Shown: piece by piece, positions 49,119 to 58,338 of the stretch | Position numbering within the stretch: the stretch's first letter is position 1 | Layout: each line of letters begins with the position of its first letter | Source of the DNA: Methylobacterium sp. E-045 | Lineage (GTDB): Bacteria; Pseudomonadota; Alphaproteobacteria; Rhizobiales; Beijerinckiaceae | Assembly: GCF_022829685.1 (NCBI RefSeq) | Contig: NZ_JAKSYE010000014.1 | Coordinates: forward strand, 25,643-89,642 | DNA: 64,000 nt | Reading direction: 5' to 3' | The notes under the pieces: generated by a model | What the model was told of the DNA's origin: nothing | The model's input: only the letters and a program-made list of their open reading frames with translations | Databases searched by the model: none | Program-made: the position numbers and the translations under genes

Positions 49119-49742
49119 TCAGTTGGTCGCCGCCGCGATGGCCGTCACGAAGGACGGACGCGCCAGCGTCGCGTCGATATAGGCGGCGAGCTTCGGCCAG
49201 CGACCGGCATCGACTGGCTCCTTGGCGAGCCGCAGGTTGTGGAAGGTCGTGGCGACCGCGATGTCGGCGATGCTGAAGGCGCCGCCCACGAGGTAGGGGC
49301 CGTCGATCTGGCTCTCCAGGTAATCGTAGAGCTTCGGGAACTCGTCCGTCACCGCCTTGACCGCCACGGCCTCGTCGCCGGGCTTTCCCATTAGGACGGG
49401 CTTCACGACGCGCTCCGCGAAGGGCTTGATCAGCACCGGAAACAGCTCGGTATCGCCGAACTTGTCGAACCAGACGGCGCGGGCCCGCTCCTTGGGCGCC
49501 TGAGGCCAAAGGGCCGGATCCGGGTGCTTGGCTTCGATATAGGCAGAGATCGCCGAGGAATCGGCCAGCCGGAACCCGTCATCCTCGATCGCCGGGATCT
49601 TGCCGAGGGGGCTGCAGGCCTGGAACGACTCGTCCGGCGCATGGAAGAAGACCGGCTTGTGCTCGAAGGCGACGTTTTTCTCGGCCAGCGTGACGAGAAT
49701 CTTGCGGACGAAGGGCGAATAGCTCGTGCCGTAGAGAATCAT
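49119..49742 (-). CDS. Glutathione S-transferase family protein
   Basis: 207 residues. The thioredoxin-like N-domain has YGTSYSPFVRKILVTLAEKN and the cis-Pro/glutathione site GKIPAIEDDGFRLADSSAIS. The helical C-domain contains LVGGAFSIADIAVATTFHNL, the N-capping GST motif. The substrate is unknown. Start 49742 (MILYGTS) is preferred over four codons upstream. Confidence 0.9.
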   Translation of the reverse strand: MILYGTSYSPFVRKILVTLAEKNVAFEHKPVFFHAPDESFQACSPLGKIPAIEDDGFRLADSSAISAYIEAKHPDPALWPQAPKERARAVWFDKFGDTELFPVLIKPFAERVVKPVLMGKPGDEAVAVKAVTDEFPKLYDYLESQIDGPYLVGGAFSIADIAVATTFHNLRLAKEPVDAGRWPKLAAYIDATLARPSFVTAIAAATN

Positions 49743-49807
49743 GCGGGGAAACAACCTGTTGTGGCGGGAGGAGGGGCAGGCCGTGATGGCTCATGCCGTC
49801 CGACGGG

Positions 49808-50464
49808 TCAGATAGGGCCGCGATCCCGTTCGATCACCCCATGCACGGCGTAACCGCGAAACCGCTGCACGATCCGGGCGCGCCGCCGCGACGATCGTGC
49901 GATCTCGCCGAGGGCGTCGGCGAGTCCCTGCCGCGGAGTCACGTCGAACCCCGCGAGCCATCGGTTGAGCAGCCCTCGGGCCGGCCTGGGCAGCCCGCCC
50001 TGATCGCCGAAATCGACCACGTGCAGGGCGCCGCCGGGCGCGAGGTGACCGGCGGCCTCGGCGAGGACGGCACGCCAGGGCGGGATCATGGAGAGGGCGT
50101 AGGAGATCACGATCCGGTCGAACTGCGCCTCCCCGAACAGGGCGGCGGGGTCGAAGGCGGTGGCGTCGCCGCGGGTGAGGCGGATGCGGTGGGCGAGGCC
50201 CGCGCGGGCGGTGGCGCGGGCCGCCGTGTCGAGCATCTCGGCCGAGACGTCGAGGCCGAAGCAGCGGGCCTCCGGGTAGGTCCGCGCGATGCGCACGAGA
50301 TTGCGCCCGGTGCCGCACCCGATCTCCAGCACACTGCCCCCGGCGGGGGGACGAAGATCGGCGATCATGCCGTCGCGGCCGAGGAGGTAGAACTTTCGGC
50401 TCGCATCGTAGATGTGCCGCTGGTGCCGGTACATCCGGTCCATCAGCCGCGCGGCCTCGCTCAT
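49808..50464 (-). CDS. btaB: Betaine lipid N-methyltransferase BtaB
   Basis: 218-residue class I methyltransferase. SVLEIGCGTGRNLVRIARTY is the AdoMet-binding motif I and FDRIVISYALSMIPPW the later motif. BtaB methylates diacylglyceryl-homoserine to diacylglyceryl-N,N,N-trimethylhomoserine. Assignment follows from the overlap (4 bases) with btaA. No signal or membrane segment. Confidence 0.88.
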   Translation of the reverse strand: MSEAARLMDRMYRHQRHIYDASRKFYLLGRDGMIADLRPPAGGSVLEIGCGTGRNLVRIARTYPEARCFGLDVSAEMLDTAARATARAGLAHRIRLTRGDATAFDPAALFGEAQFDRIVISYALSMIPPWRAVLAEAAGHLAPGGALHVVDFGDQGGLPRPARGLLNRWLAGFDVTPRQGLADALGEIARSSRRRARIVQRFRGYAVHGVIERDRGPI

Positions 50465-51708
50465 GACGCGGCCAGCCGGTAGAGGTGGAACGCGCCGTAG
50501 ATCGACGAGCGGTCCTGCTCGCCGAAGCGGCGGCTTTCCTCCTCGGCATAATCCCAGGCGCCCAGGATGGAATCCGGGACCCGGCCCGGCAGCCGGCGCT
50601 CGTCCGCCGCCGTCCGGAAGATCACGCGGGCGCCGGGCCGGGCGGCGCGGGTGATCTGGGTCCAGAGATCGGTGAGGTCGGCATCCGTCATCCAGTCCTG
50701 CGCGTCGAGGAGAATGACGGCATCGACGCTCGCGGCCGGACTCTCGCGGAGACATTCGGTCATCGATTGCTGGCGGAAGCTGAGGCGTCCGGCGCGCTCG
50801 CGCAGGGCCGCATGGTTCCCGGCCTGGAGATAGGGCGGCAGCGAAGCGTCGGGCGCGGTGTCGTAGCCGCGTCCGAAGGCCTGCCAGGCGAAGTAGTTGG
50901 ACCGGACCGGGAAGCCGCAGGCGAGGCGCTCCAGGCGGTGGCGCAGGATCGCCGCCATCCCGCCCGGACCATCCCCGGCGAGGGCGAGGTATTGCGCGGG
51001 CGGGATGCCGAGGCCGTAGAGGGAGGCCGGCCGGCGGATCAGCCAGCGGATGAAGGCCTTCTCGAACAGCGGCGCCAGTTCGGCCTCGAAGATCGCCCGC
51101 TGCTCGGCCATGTCGCGCGCCGTCAGCACGGCACCGAGGTCGCAGCCGTAGCGGCGGGCGAGCCAATGCCCCGCGCCGATGAAGCGGCCGAGCAGGCCGC
51201 AGCGGTAGAAGCCGTCCTCGAAGGCCGAGATGCGGCGGCGCCCGTCGAGGCGCCGCGCCTCCCAGTAGGCGCGGGACGTGGCGTCGAGATGCGGGCTGAT
51301 GCTCTCGTCATAGGCCGCGACGTTCTCGGGCCGGGTGGGGCGGCCGAAGAAGCCGAAGAAGGCGTCATAGTCGGGCAGGTGCCGGAGGGCGGCGAGCTTC
51401 AGCTTCCCCAGGGCCACATGGGCGCCGTTGAGGTCGACGGCGCTGATCCGGCCGGGATTGGCGGTGAGATAGGACAGGGCGTTGCAGCCCCCCGAGGCGA
51501 TGGTGACGACGTGGTCGTCCGGCTGCAGCCGGAGCGCCGCCATGTCCACCACGGGGTCTTCCCAGATCTGCGGATAGACCAGCCCGCTGAAGGCCGCCGT
51601 GAACAGGCGTTCCGACACGCCCGCCTTCGAGAAGGCCCGGTTGCGATGGACGGCCTGGGTGAGACCCAGATTCGTCTCGCGGCGGATGGCCCGTGCTGCG
51701 CGCGTCAT
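50461..51708 (-). CDS. btaA: AdoMet:diacylglycerol 3-amino-3-carboxypropyltransferase BtaA
   Basis: 415-residue DUF3419 protein, first enzyme of DGTS betaine lipid synthesis, using AdoMet as the carboxypropyl donor. NLGLTQAVHRNRAFSKAGVS, FSGLVYPQIWEDPVVDMAAL, VTIASGGCNALSYLTANPGR and YGLGIPPAQYLAL are family features. The start at 51708 drops a 29-residue unrelated extension. With btaB it forms the operon used for phosphorus-free membrane lipids under phosphate starvation. No clear Pho box was found. Confidence 0.92.
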   Translation of the reverse strand: MTRAARAIRRETNLGLTQAVHRNRAFSKAGVSERLFTAAFSGLVYPQIWEDPVVDMAALRLQPDDHVVTIASGGCNALSYLTANPGRISAVDLNGAHVALGKLKLAALRHLPDYDAFFGFFGRPTRPENVAAYDESISPHLDATSRAYWEARRLDGRRRISAFEDGFYRCGLLGRFIGAGHWLARRYGCDLGAVLTARDMAEQRAIFEAELAPLFEKAFIRWLIRRPASLYGLGIPPAQYLALAGDGPGGMAAILRHRLERLACGFPVRSNYFAWQAFGRGYDTAPDASLPPYLQAGNHAALRERAGRLSFRQQSMTECLRESPAASVDAVILLDAQDWMTDADLTDLWTQITRAARPGARVIFRTAADERRLPGRVPDSILGAWDYAEEESRRFGEQDRSSIYGAFHLYRLAAS

Positions 51709-51870
51709 GCGGGGTCTCGCGTCGCTGGTTGGCGTGGTCGACACAAGCGCCGTTACGGCATCCGCATGACCGCCCGGTGACGGAGGATCATCCACGGGCG
51801 GCCCCGGCCAAGGGGAAATCGCGTCCTCCCGTCGGTCCCGCCCGGCGGGTTCATCCCATGCGGGCCCCGT

Positions 51871-52665
51871 TCAGCGCGGTCGCAGCTCGATCGTCACGGG
51901 CACGTGGTCGGAGGGCTTTTCCAGGCCGCGCAGCTGCTTCTGTACGGAAGCCGACACCAGGCGGTCGGCGGCCTGGGGCGAGAGCAGCAGGTGATCGATG
52001 CGGATACCCTGGTTCCGCTGCCAGCAGCCGGCCTGATAATCCCAGAACGTGTAGAGGCCGGGGGAGGGGTCGCAGGCGCGCAGGGCCTCGGTGAAGCCCT
52101 CCGCCAGGAGCGCGCGGAAGGCCGCGCGGGTCTCGGGCAGGAACAGCGCATCGTTCACCCAGGCGGCCGGATCCGCCGCGTCTTCGGGCTCCGGGATCAC
52201 GTTGTAATCGCCCGCCAGCACCAGGGCTTCCTCGTCGGCCAGGAGCGCGCGCGCATGCGCCCTCAAGCGCGTCATGAAGCCGAGCTTGTAGGTGTATTTC
52301 GGTCCCGGCGTCGGATTGCCGTTGGGCAGGTAGATCGAGGCCACCCGCACGGGCGCCACGTCCTCCCCCGAGATCAGCGCCTCGATGTAGCGGGATTGCT
52401 CGTCGGTCTCGTCGCCGGGCAGGCCGCGACGGACCTCGCTCCTGCGGAGCGGCGCCCGCACCAGCAGCGCCACGCCGTTATAGGCCTTCTGCCCCAGGGT
52501 CTCGACGGCATAGCCCGCCGCCTCGATCTCGGCACGGGGAAAGCCCTCGTCCTGGCATTTCAACTCCTGCAGGCAGACCACGTCGGGCTTGGCCTCGTCG
52601 AGGAAGCCCACGAGATGGCCGACCCGTTGCTTGATCGAATTGATGTTCCAGGTGGCGATCCGCAT
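51871..52665 (-). CDS. xth: Exodeoxyribonuclease III
   Basis: 264 residues of the AP endonuclease/ExoIII family. MRIATWNINSIKQRVGHLVG and PDVVCLQELKCQDEGFPRAE give the metal-binding Asn and Glu; VLAGDYNVIPEPEDAAD holds Asp/Asn; GIRIDHLLLSPQAADRLVSA and KPSDHVPVTIEL give the catalytic Asp-His. It repairs abasic sites. It is divergent from the ceramidase-like gene. Confidence 0.93.
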   Translation of the reverse strand: MRIATWNINSIKQRVGHLVGFLDEAKPDVVCLQELKCQDEGFPRAEIEAAGYAVETLGQKAYNGVALLVRAPLRRSEVRRGLPGDETDEQSRYIEALISGEDVAPVRVASIYLPNGNPTPGPKYTYKLGFMTRLRAHARALLADEEALVLAGDYNVIPEPEDAADPAAWVNDALFLPETRAAFRALLAEGFTEALRACDPSPGLYTFWDYQAGCWQRNQGIRIDHLLLSPQAADRLVSASVQKQLRGLEKPSDHVPVTIELRPR

Positions 52666-52751
52666 GGGCTCTGAGATCCGGTCGGAGAGGGCCGACCGTC
52701 ATCGGGCCTTCGTGCCGGGCTGGCAAGGCGTGAGCACGGGAGGAATACGGG

Positions 52752-53474
52752 ATGTCCGACGGCTGGTTCACACCGATCCGGGCCTATTGCGAGCGCGGGG
52801 ATGCGGGCTTCTGGGCCGAACCGCTGAATGCCGCCTCCAACGCGGCCTTCCTCGTCGCCGCGTTCCTCGCCTTCCGCCTCGCGGGATCGGGTGCGCGGCG
52901 CGACCCGGCCGGGATGGCGCTCGCCGGGCTCGTCGCCCTCGTCGGCATCGGCTCGTTCCTGTTCCACACCCTCGCCGTCCGCTGGGCGATGCTGGCCGAC
53001 GTGATCCCCATCGCCCTCTTCATCTACGCCTATTTCTTCCTCGCCCTGCGGCGCCTCCTCGGGCTCTCCATCGTTCCGGCGATCCTGGCGACGCTCGCCT
53101 TCGCCGCCTTCGCCGCCGGGCTGGAGCCGGCCCTCGACGCGCTCGCGGGCCAATCGGTCGAGAGGTTCAGCAATGGCTCCATCGCCTACGCGCCCGCCAT
53201 CCTGGCCCTGATCGGTGTCGCGGCCGGCCTGCTGATGCCGCAGGCCTGTCCCCTCGGCCCGGCCCGGCGCCGCGCCGGCCTCTCGCTCCTGGCCATCGCC
53301 GCTCTGTTCGCCCTCTCGCTCGCTGTCCGCACCCTGGACGCCGCCCTGTGCCCGAGCCTGCCGATCGGCACCCACTTCCTCTGGCATTGTCTCAACGCCG
53401 CCGTCCTGTACGGCCTCGTCGCCACCGCATGGCGCTTCAAGGCCGAGGTGGATGACCGACGCTCCGCACCCTGA
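52752..53474 (+). CDS. Ceramidase-like integral membrane hydrolase
   Basis: 240 residues with about seven helices. The CREST/alkaline ceramidase pattern is visible: YCERGDAGFWAEPLNAASNA at the start, ALVGIGSFLFHTLAVRWAML with the zinc-ligand His and ADVIPI, and GTHFLWHCLNAAV with the C-terminal His pair. It may hydrolyse an amide-linked lipid (ceramide or ornithine/acyl lipid). GGGAGGAATACGG lies before the ATG. Confidence 0.82.
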   Translation: MSDGWFTPIRAYCERGDAGFWAEPLNAASNAAFLVAAFLAFRLAGSGARRDPAGMALAGLVALVGIGSFLFHTLAVRWAMLADVIPIALFIYAYFFLALRRLLGLSIVPAILATLAFAAFAAGLEPALDALAGQSVERFSNGSIAYAPAILALIGVAAGLLMPQACPLGPARRRAGLSLLAIAALFALSLAVRTLDAALCPSLPIGTHFLWHCLNAAVLYGLVATAWRFKAEVDDRRSAP

Positions 53475-53550
53475 GAGGGACGGCCCCCTCGGTCTCCGAC
53501 ATGTCCGCTCGACGGCACGCCGCGAGGAACCGCGGACTTTCTCGCGCGAC

Positions 53551-53586
53551 CAGGTTTTCTTGCACGGCCAGGTTTTCTTGCACGGC
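53551..53586. repeat. 18-bp tandem duplication
   Basis: CAGGTTTTCTTGCACGGC occurs twice back to back, starting at 53551 and 53569, with a third partial CACAGGG. It lies in the 223-base gap between the ceramidase-like gene and hom. Confidence 0.85.
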
Positions 53587-53697
53587 ACAGGGATTCGTTG
53601 CAGAAGAGCCGGCCGTTCGAAGGAGCGGCGTCACGCACAGGCTTGACCGACGGGTTGCCCGCGCTCGGCCGAGCGAAGTCAGATACGGATCGCGTCC

Positions 53698-55020
53698 ATG
53701 TCACAGAGCCTCCGCCTCGGCGTCGCCGGTCTCGGCACCGTCGGCGCTTCCGTCGTCCGGATGGTGGCTCGGCGCGCGGACGCCATCGCCGCCGCCACGG
53801 GGCGCGCGGTGCGCGTCACCGCCGTCTCCTCCCGCGACAGGACCCGCGACCGCGGCCTCGATCTCTCGGGCGTGACCTGGTTCGACGATCCCGTCGCCCT
53901 GGCCTCCTCCGGCGAGGTCGATTGCGTGGTGGAACTCATCGGCGGCTCGGAAGGCCCGGCCAAGGCCACGGTGGAAGCCGCCATCGCGGCCGGCAAGCAC
54001 GTGGTTACCGCCAACAAGGCGCTGCTCGCCCATCACGGCGCGGCCCTGGCGAAGGCTGCCGAGGCCAAGGGCGTCACCCTGGCCTACGAGGCCTCCGTCG
54101 CCGGCGGCATCCCGGTCATCAAGGTCCTGCGCGAGGGGCTCACCGGCAACGCCGTGTCGCGCGTCTACGGGATCATGAACGGCACCTGCAACTACATCCT
54201 CACGCGGATGGAGCGCGAGGGCCTGACCTTCGAGGCCTGCCTCAAGGACGCGCAGGCCCTGGGCTATGCCGAGGCCGACCCGACCTTCGACGTCGAGGGC
54301 TTCGATACCGCGCACAAGCTCGCCATCCTCGTCAGCCTCGCCTTCGGGGTCGAGATCGACGCGGACGGCGTCTCGGTGGAAGGCATCTCGGCGATCCAGC
54401 CCCTGGATCTGACCATGGCCGAGGAGCTCGGCTACCGGATCAAGCTGCTCGGCGTCGCGCAGGTGGCCGAGGGCGGCATCGAGCAGCGCGTCCACCCGAC
54501 CATGGTGCCGAAATCCTCCGCCATCGCCCAGGTGATGGGCGTCACCAACGCCGTCACCATCGATGCGGACGCGGTGGGAGAGCTCACCCTGATCGGCCCG
54601 GGAGCCGGCGGCGAGGCGACCGCCTCGGCGGTGGTGGCCGACATCGCCGACATCGCGGCCGGCGTCGCGCGCCCGACCTTCGGGCGCCCCGCCACCAGCC
54701 TCGCCCCCTCCGAGAGGGTGGCGATGCAGCGGCACGAGGGCGGCTACTACATCCGCCTCACGGTCCACGACCGGCCCGGCGTCGCGGCCGGCGTCGCCAC
54801 GCGGATGGCCGAGCGCGACATCTCTATCGAGAGCATCCTGCAGCGCCGCTCGGAGAGCGCCGCCACCAAGGATCCGCACGGCCGCTCCGGCCAGCCGGTG
54901 CCCCTGGTGCTGATCACCTACGCCGCCACCGAAGGCACCATCCGCGCGGCGCTCGACGCCATCGCGGCCGATGGCCTCCTCGCCGAGGCGCCGCAATTGA
55001 TCCGGATCGAACGCGAGTAA
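53698..55020 (+). CDS. hom: Homoserine dehydrogenase
   Basis: 440 residues: NAD(P) Rossmann motif GVAGLGTVGASVVRMVARRA, catalytic-domain GGIPVIKVLREGLTGN and FDVEGFDTAHKLAILVSLAF, and an ACT domain (about 350-430; HEGGYYIRLTVHDRPGVAAG) for threonine feedback. It reduces aspartate semialdehyde to homoserine, which feeds methionine (with metY) and threonine. It is 46 bases upstream of glpX, the common alphaproteobacterial order. Confidence 0.95.
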   Translation: MSQSLRLGVAGLGTVGASVVRMVARRADAIAAATGRAVRVTAVSSRDRTRDRGLDLSGVTWFDDPVALASSGEVDCVVELIGGSEGPAKATVEAAIAAGKHVVTANKALLAHHGAALAKAAEAKGVTLAYEASVAGGIPVIKVLREGLTGNAVSRVYGIMNGTCNYILTRMEREGLTFEACLKDAQALGYAEADPTFDVEGFDTAHKLAILVSLAFGVEIDADGVSVEGISAIQPLDLTMAEELGYRIKLLGVAQVAEGGIEQRVHPTMVPKSSAIAQVMGVTNAVTIDADAVGELTLIGPGAGGEATASAVVADIADIAAGVARPTFGRPATSLAPSERVAMQRHEGGYYIRLTVHDRPGVAAGVATRMAERDISIESILQRRSESAATKDPHGRSGQPVPLVLITYAATEGTIRAALDAIAADGLLAEAPQLIRIERE

Positions 55021-55066
55021 GAAGGCCGCCCATCGCGGCCCAGACACAACCAGGGACGGGACCAGG

Positions 55067-56062
55067 ATGGCGGACGGAACGATTGGGCAGACGGGACGTC
55101 CGGTGTCCCGCACCATGAGCCTCGAACTGGCGCGGGTGACCGAACGCGCCGCCATCGCCGCCGCACGCCTGCGCGGGCAGGGGCGGGAGAAGGAGGCCGA
55201 CCAAGCCGCCGTCGACGCCATGCGGCGCGAGCTCAACCTTCTCCCCATCAACGGCACCGTCGTCATCGGCGAGGGTGAGCGCGACGAAGCACCGATGCTC
55301 TATATCGGCGAGCAGCTCGGCACCGGCGCCGGCCCGAAGGTGGACATCGCCGTCGATCCCCTGGAGGGGACGACCCTCTGCGCCAAGGACATGCCCGGCG
55401 CCATCGCGGTGATGGCCCTGGCCGAGCACGGGTCGCTGCTGGCGGCGCCCGACGTCTACATGCAGAAGATCGCCATCGGCCCCGGCTATCCCCAGGGCCT
55501 CGTCGATCTCGATGCCAGCCCGGCCGACAACATCGCCGCGCTCGCCCGGCACAAGGGCTGCGACCCGTCCGAAATCACCGCAATCATCCTCGACCGGCCG
55601 CGCCACATGGCGCTCGTCGCGGCCGTGCGCGAGACCGGCGCGGGCATCCGCCTGATCTCGGACGGCGACATCGCCGGCATCATCCACACGACGAGCCCCG
55701 ACGAGACCGGCGCCGACATCTATCTCGGCATCGGCGCGGCCCCCGAAGGCGTGATCGCGGCCGGAGCCCTGCGCTGCATCGGCGGCCACATGCAGGGCCG
55801 GCTGATCCTCGACAGCCACGACAAGCGCGAGCGCGCCGCGCGCATGGGCATCAGCGATCCGAATCGCAAATACGAGCTCGCCGACCTGGCGCGGGGCGAC
55901 GTGATCGTGGCCGCCACCGGCGTCACCGACGGCGCGCTCCTGCAGGGCGTGCGATTCAAGTCCGGCATGATCGTGACCGAGACGGTGGTCTATCGCTCCG
56001 CCACCGGCACGGTCCGCCGCATCGTCGGCGAGCATCGCCGGCCCGAGCGGTTCGAGGCCTGA
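55067..56062 (+). CDS. glpX: Fructose-1,6-bisphosphatase class II
   Basis: 331 residues. KVDIAVDPLEGTTLCAKDMP is the metal/substrate motif, and NGTVVIGEGERDEAPMLYIG the GEGE metal loop. It dephosphorylates fructose 1,6-bisphosphate (possibly sedoheptulose bisphosphate) for gluconeogenesis. It is downstream of hom and followed five bases later by the GNAT gene. Confidence 0.95.
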   Translation: MADGTIGQTGRPVSRTMSLELARVTERAAIAAARLRGQGREKEADQAAVDAMRRELNLLPINGTVVIGEGERDEAPMLYIGEQLGTGAGPKVDIAVDPLEGTTLCAKDMPGAIAVMALAEHGSLLAAPDVYMQKIAIGPGYPQGLVDLDASPADNIAALARHKGCDPSEITAIILDRPRHMALVAAVRETGAGIRLISDGDIAGIIHTTSPDETGADIYLGIGAAPEGVIAAGALRCIGGHMQGRLILDSHDKRERAARMGISDPNRKYELADLARGDVIVAATGVTDGALLQGVRFKSGMIVTETVVYRSATGTVRRIVGEHRRPERFEA

Positions 56063-56067
56063 CCGCC

Positions 56068-56523
56068 GTGCCGGGCCTCGCGATCCGCGCCGTCCGGCCC
56101 GACGAGCGCGCGGCCTGGGAGGGATTGTGGTCGGCCTATCTCGACTTCTACCGGGCCACGATCGGCCCGGAGATGCGCGACCTGACCTGGTCTCGGCTTC
56201 ACGATCCCCTCGTACCGCTCCATGCCTTCGTGGCCGAGGACGAGGGCGCGCTGGTGGGGCTCGTCCATTACATCTTCCACGCTTCGGCCTGGACGCGCGG
56301 GCCCTACTGCTACCTGCAGGACCTGTTCACGGCGCCGTCGTCGCGGGGCAGGGGGATCGCGCGCGCCCTCATCGAGGCGGTCGCATCGGAGGCCCGTCAC
56401 GCCGGCGCCGACCGGGTCTATTGGCTGACCATGGAGGACAACGCGCCGGCCCGCGCCCTCTACGATACCCTCGCCGACCGGTCGGGCTTCATCCAGTACC
56501 GGCGCTTCCTGACCCGGGGGTAA
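56068..56523 (+). CDS. GNAT-family N-acetyltransferase
   Basis: 151 residues beginning with GTG five bases after the glpX stop. The acetyl-CoA site is CYLQDLFTAPSSRGRGIARA and the later strand VYWLTMEDNAPARALYDTLA is typical of GNAT. The substrate is unknown. Likely in the hom-glpX operon. Confidence 0.85.
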   Translation: MPGLAIRAVRPDERAAWEGLWSAYLDFYRATIGPEMRDLTWSRLHDPLVPLHAFVAEDEGALVGLVHYIFHASAWTRGPYCYLQDLFTAPSSRGRGIARALIEAVASEARHAGADRVYWLTMEDNAPARALYDTLADRSGFIQYRRFLTRG

Positions 56524-56541
56524 GCGGACGGCCCAGCAGCT

Positions 56542-57585
56542 CTAATCCCGGCCCGGCCCGACACTGTCGGCGGCGAAGGCGTCCCGGCCGCCGAGGGGTT
56601 TCGGCCTTCCCTCGGTGCTGTCGCGGGCGGTCTGGCGTTCCATCTCCGAATTGATCTCGGCACCGAGCAGGACGACCACGATCGACAGCCACATCCACGA
56701 CATCAAGCCGATGCCGGCGCCGAGCGACCCGTAGATGCGGTTGTAGCTGTCGAAGCTCGCGACGTACCAGGAGAACACCCCGGAGGTGCAGACCCAGAGA
56801 AACGCCGCCAGGGCACTGCCCCAGGTGACCCAGCGCCATTTCGCCCGGCGCCGGCTCGGGCCGTAGCGATAGATCAGCGACAGGCTCAGGCTCACCACGA
56901 CCAGGATGACCGGCCAGCGCGCCACGGACAGGATCCTGTCGGCCAATCCCCCGAACCCGACGCGCTCCATGATCGCGGGAAGGACGACGACCACGCTGAT
57001 CGTCAGGAGGAGAAACGCGGCGCCGCCGAGGGTGAACAGGAAGGTCGTGGCATAGAACCGGACGAGGGTCCGGTCCTCCCGCTCCCGGTAGATGACGTTG
57101 AGGGCATCGAAGAGGGCGCTGACGCCGGAATTCGCGCTCCACAGGGCGATGAGGAGGCTGATCGTCGAGGTGAGGCCGAGCGACCCCGTGCTGCGTTCGG
57201 CGATCCGCACGAGCTGCTCGGACAGAAGCTCGAGGGCGGCGGCGGGGAGGATGTAGGTGAGGAGCCCCACGTGCTGGCTGATCACGGCGGGATCGGAAAA
57301 CACCCCGTAGATCGAGACCACGGCGACGAGACCGGGAAACACCGCGAGCAGGGCGAAGAAGGCGACGCCGCCGGCGGTGGTCAGCACGCGATCCTGCGGC
57401 AGGGCCCACAGGACGCGCCAGAGGATGTCCTTCCATCCCGCCTCCGGAATGTCGGAGGGACGGCTCGCATCGCGGCCCCGGTCCGGCTCCCGCGCCCGCT
57501 GCCGTGCCGTCTCGAGGGCGGCGGCATCCTGCGACCGCGTGCCCACCGAGCGCCAGTCGTCTCCCTCGTCGACGTCCTCAGCCAT
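56542..57585 (-). CDS. YihY/BrkB-family membrane protein
   Basis: 347 residues with about six helices. LTTAGGVAFFALLAVFPGLV and SANSGVSALFDALNVIYRER are the conserved YihY signature. A long charged N-terminal segment (1-65) and a disordered C-terminus lie in the cytoplasm. Function in bacteria is unsettled; an older RNase BN assignment was wrong. Confidence 0.88.
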   Translation of the reverse strand: MAEDVDEGDDWRSVGTRSQDAAALETARQRAREPDRGRDASRPSDIPEAGWKDILWRVLWALPQDRVLTTAGGVAFFALLAVFPGLVAVVSIYGVFSDPAVISQHVGLLTYILPAAALELLSEQLVRIAERSTGSLGLTSTISLLIALWSANSGVSALFDALNVIYREREDRTLVRFYATTFLFTLGGAAFLLLTISVVVVLPAIMERVGFGGLADRILSVARWPVILVVVSLSLSLIYRYGPSRRRAKWRWVTWGSALAAFLWVCTSGVFSWYVASFDSYNRIYGSLGAGIGLMSWMWLSIVVVLLGAEINSEMERQTARDSTEGRPKPLGGRDAFAADSVGPGRD

Positions 57586-57817
57586 GGCTACGTCTCTGTG
57601 GTGGCCGGCGACGCCAAGGGACCGACCAATACGTGTCCCAAGCCGACGGTCAGCCGCGAACCCAGCTTATGGCATCGGGCACGCAGGTGCATCGGCTTTC
57701 GAAACGGCCGACGCAACGGCGAACCGCTCAAGGGCAGAACGGTCTTCGGGCCTGCTGCGAACGCGTGTGAGGGGGCGGCGGCCCCTCATCCATCGGCCTT
57801 GGACCACGGCCCCACAA

Positions 57818-58327
57818 CTATCGTTCGGTCAGCGCCGCCTTGATCCGGTCGAGGTCGAGGGCGCGTCGGCCGGTCTGGATCTGCAGGCATTCGCCGCTCA
57901 GCGGGCCGATGATCGAGCCGCCGGGATAGACGAGGGACGGCCAGTCGCAGGCCTTGTCGCGGAAGGCGATCCAGGCACGCTGGGCGTCGCGCAGGGAGAG
58001 GTCGGCGCTCTCGCTCATGGCGGCGCCCACATCCTTGTAGGTCCGGTTGAGGCGCGTATCCCAGGCCGCGATCTCACGGGCGTAGCACCCGTTCATGCCC
58101 ATGGTGGACGAGCCCGAACCGTCCGGCGCATCGATGCAGGGCTGGGACACCCGCCCGATGCAGGACAGGCGCGCGCCGTCATCCTTGGCGAATGCGACGC
58201 AGCGCTCGATCGTCGCGAGATCGGACGAGGCCTGGCGCCCCGTATCCGTCTGGGCGACGGCGCCCCCGCCCGAGGACAGCGCGAGCATCGCCAAGGCGAC
58301 GATACCGTTCGGGACACCTCGGCGCAT
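57818..58327 (-). CDS. LprI-like (DUF1311) periplasmic protein
   Basis: 169 residues with signal peptide (MRRGVPNGIVALAMLALSSG, cleavage near AVAQ). Mature part: LNRTYKDVGAAM, then LRDAQRAWIAFRDKACDWPS and the C-terminal CLQIQTGRRALDL, matching lysozyme-inhibitor-type DUF1311 proteins. Six cysteines probably form disulfides. It is 12 bases from the TPR gene stop. Confidence 0.83.
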   Translation of the reverse strand: MRRGVPNGIVALAMLALSSGGGAVAQTDTGRQASSDLATIERCVAFAKDDGARLSCIGRVSQPCIDAPDGSGSSTMGMNGCYAREIAAWDTRLNRTYKDVGAAMSESADLSLRDAQRAWIAFRDKACDWPSLVYPGGSIIGPLSGECLQIQTGRRALDLDRIKAALTER

Positions 58328-58338
58328 GGCGCGACGCC

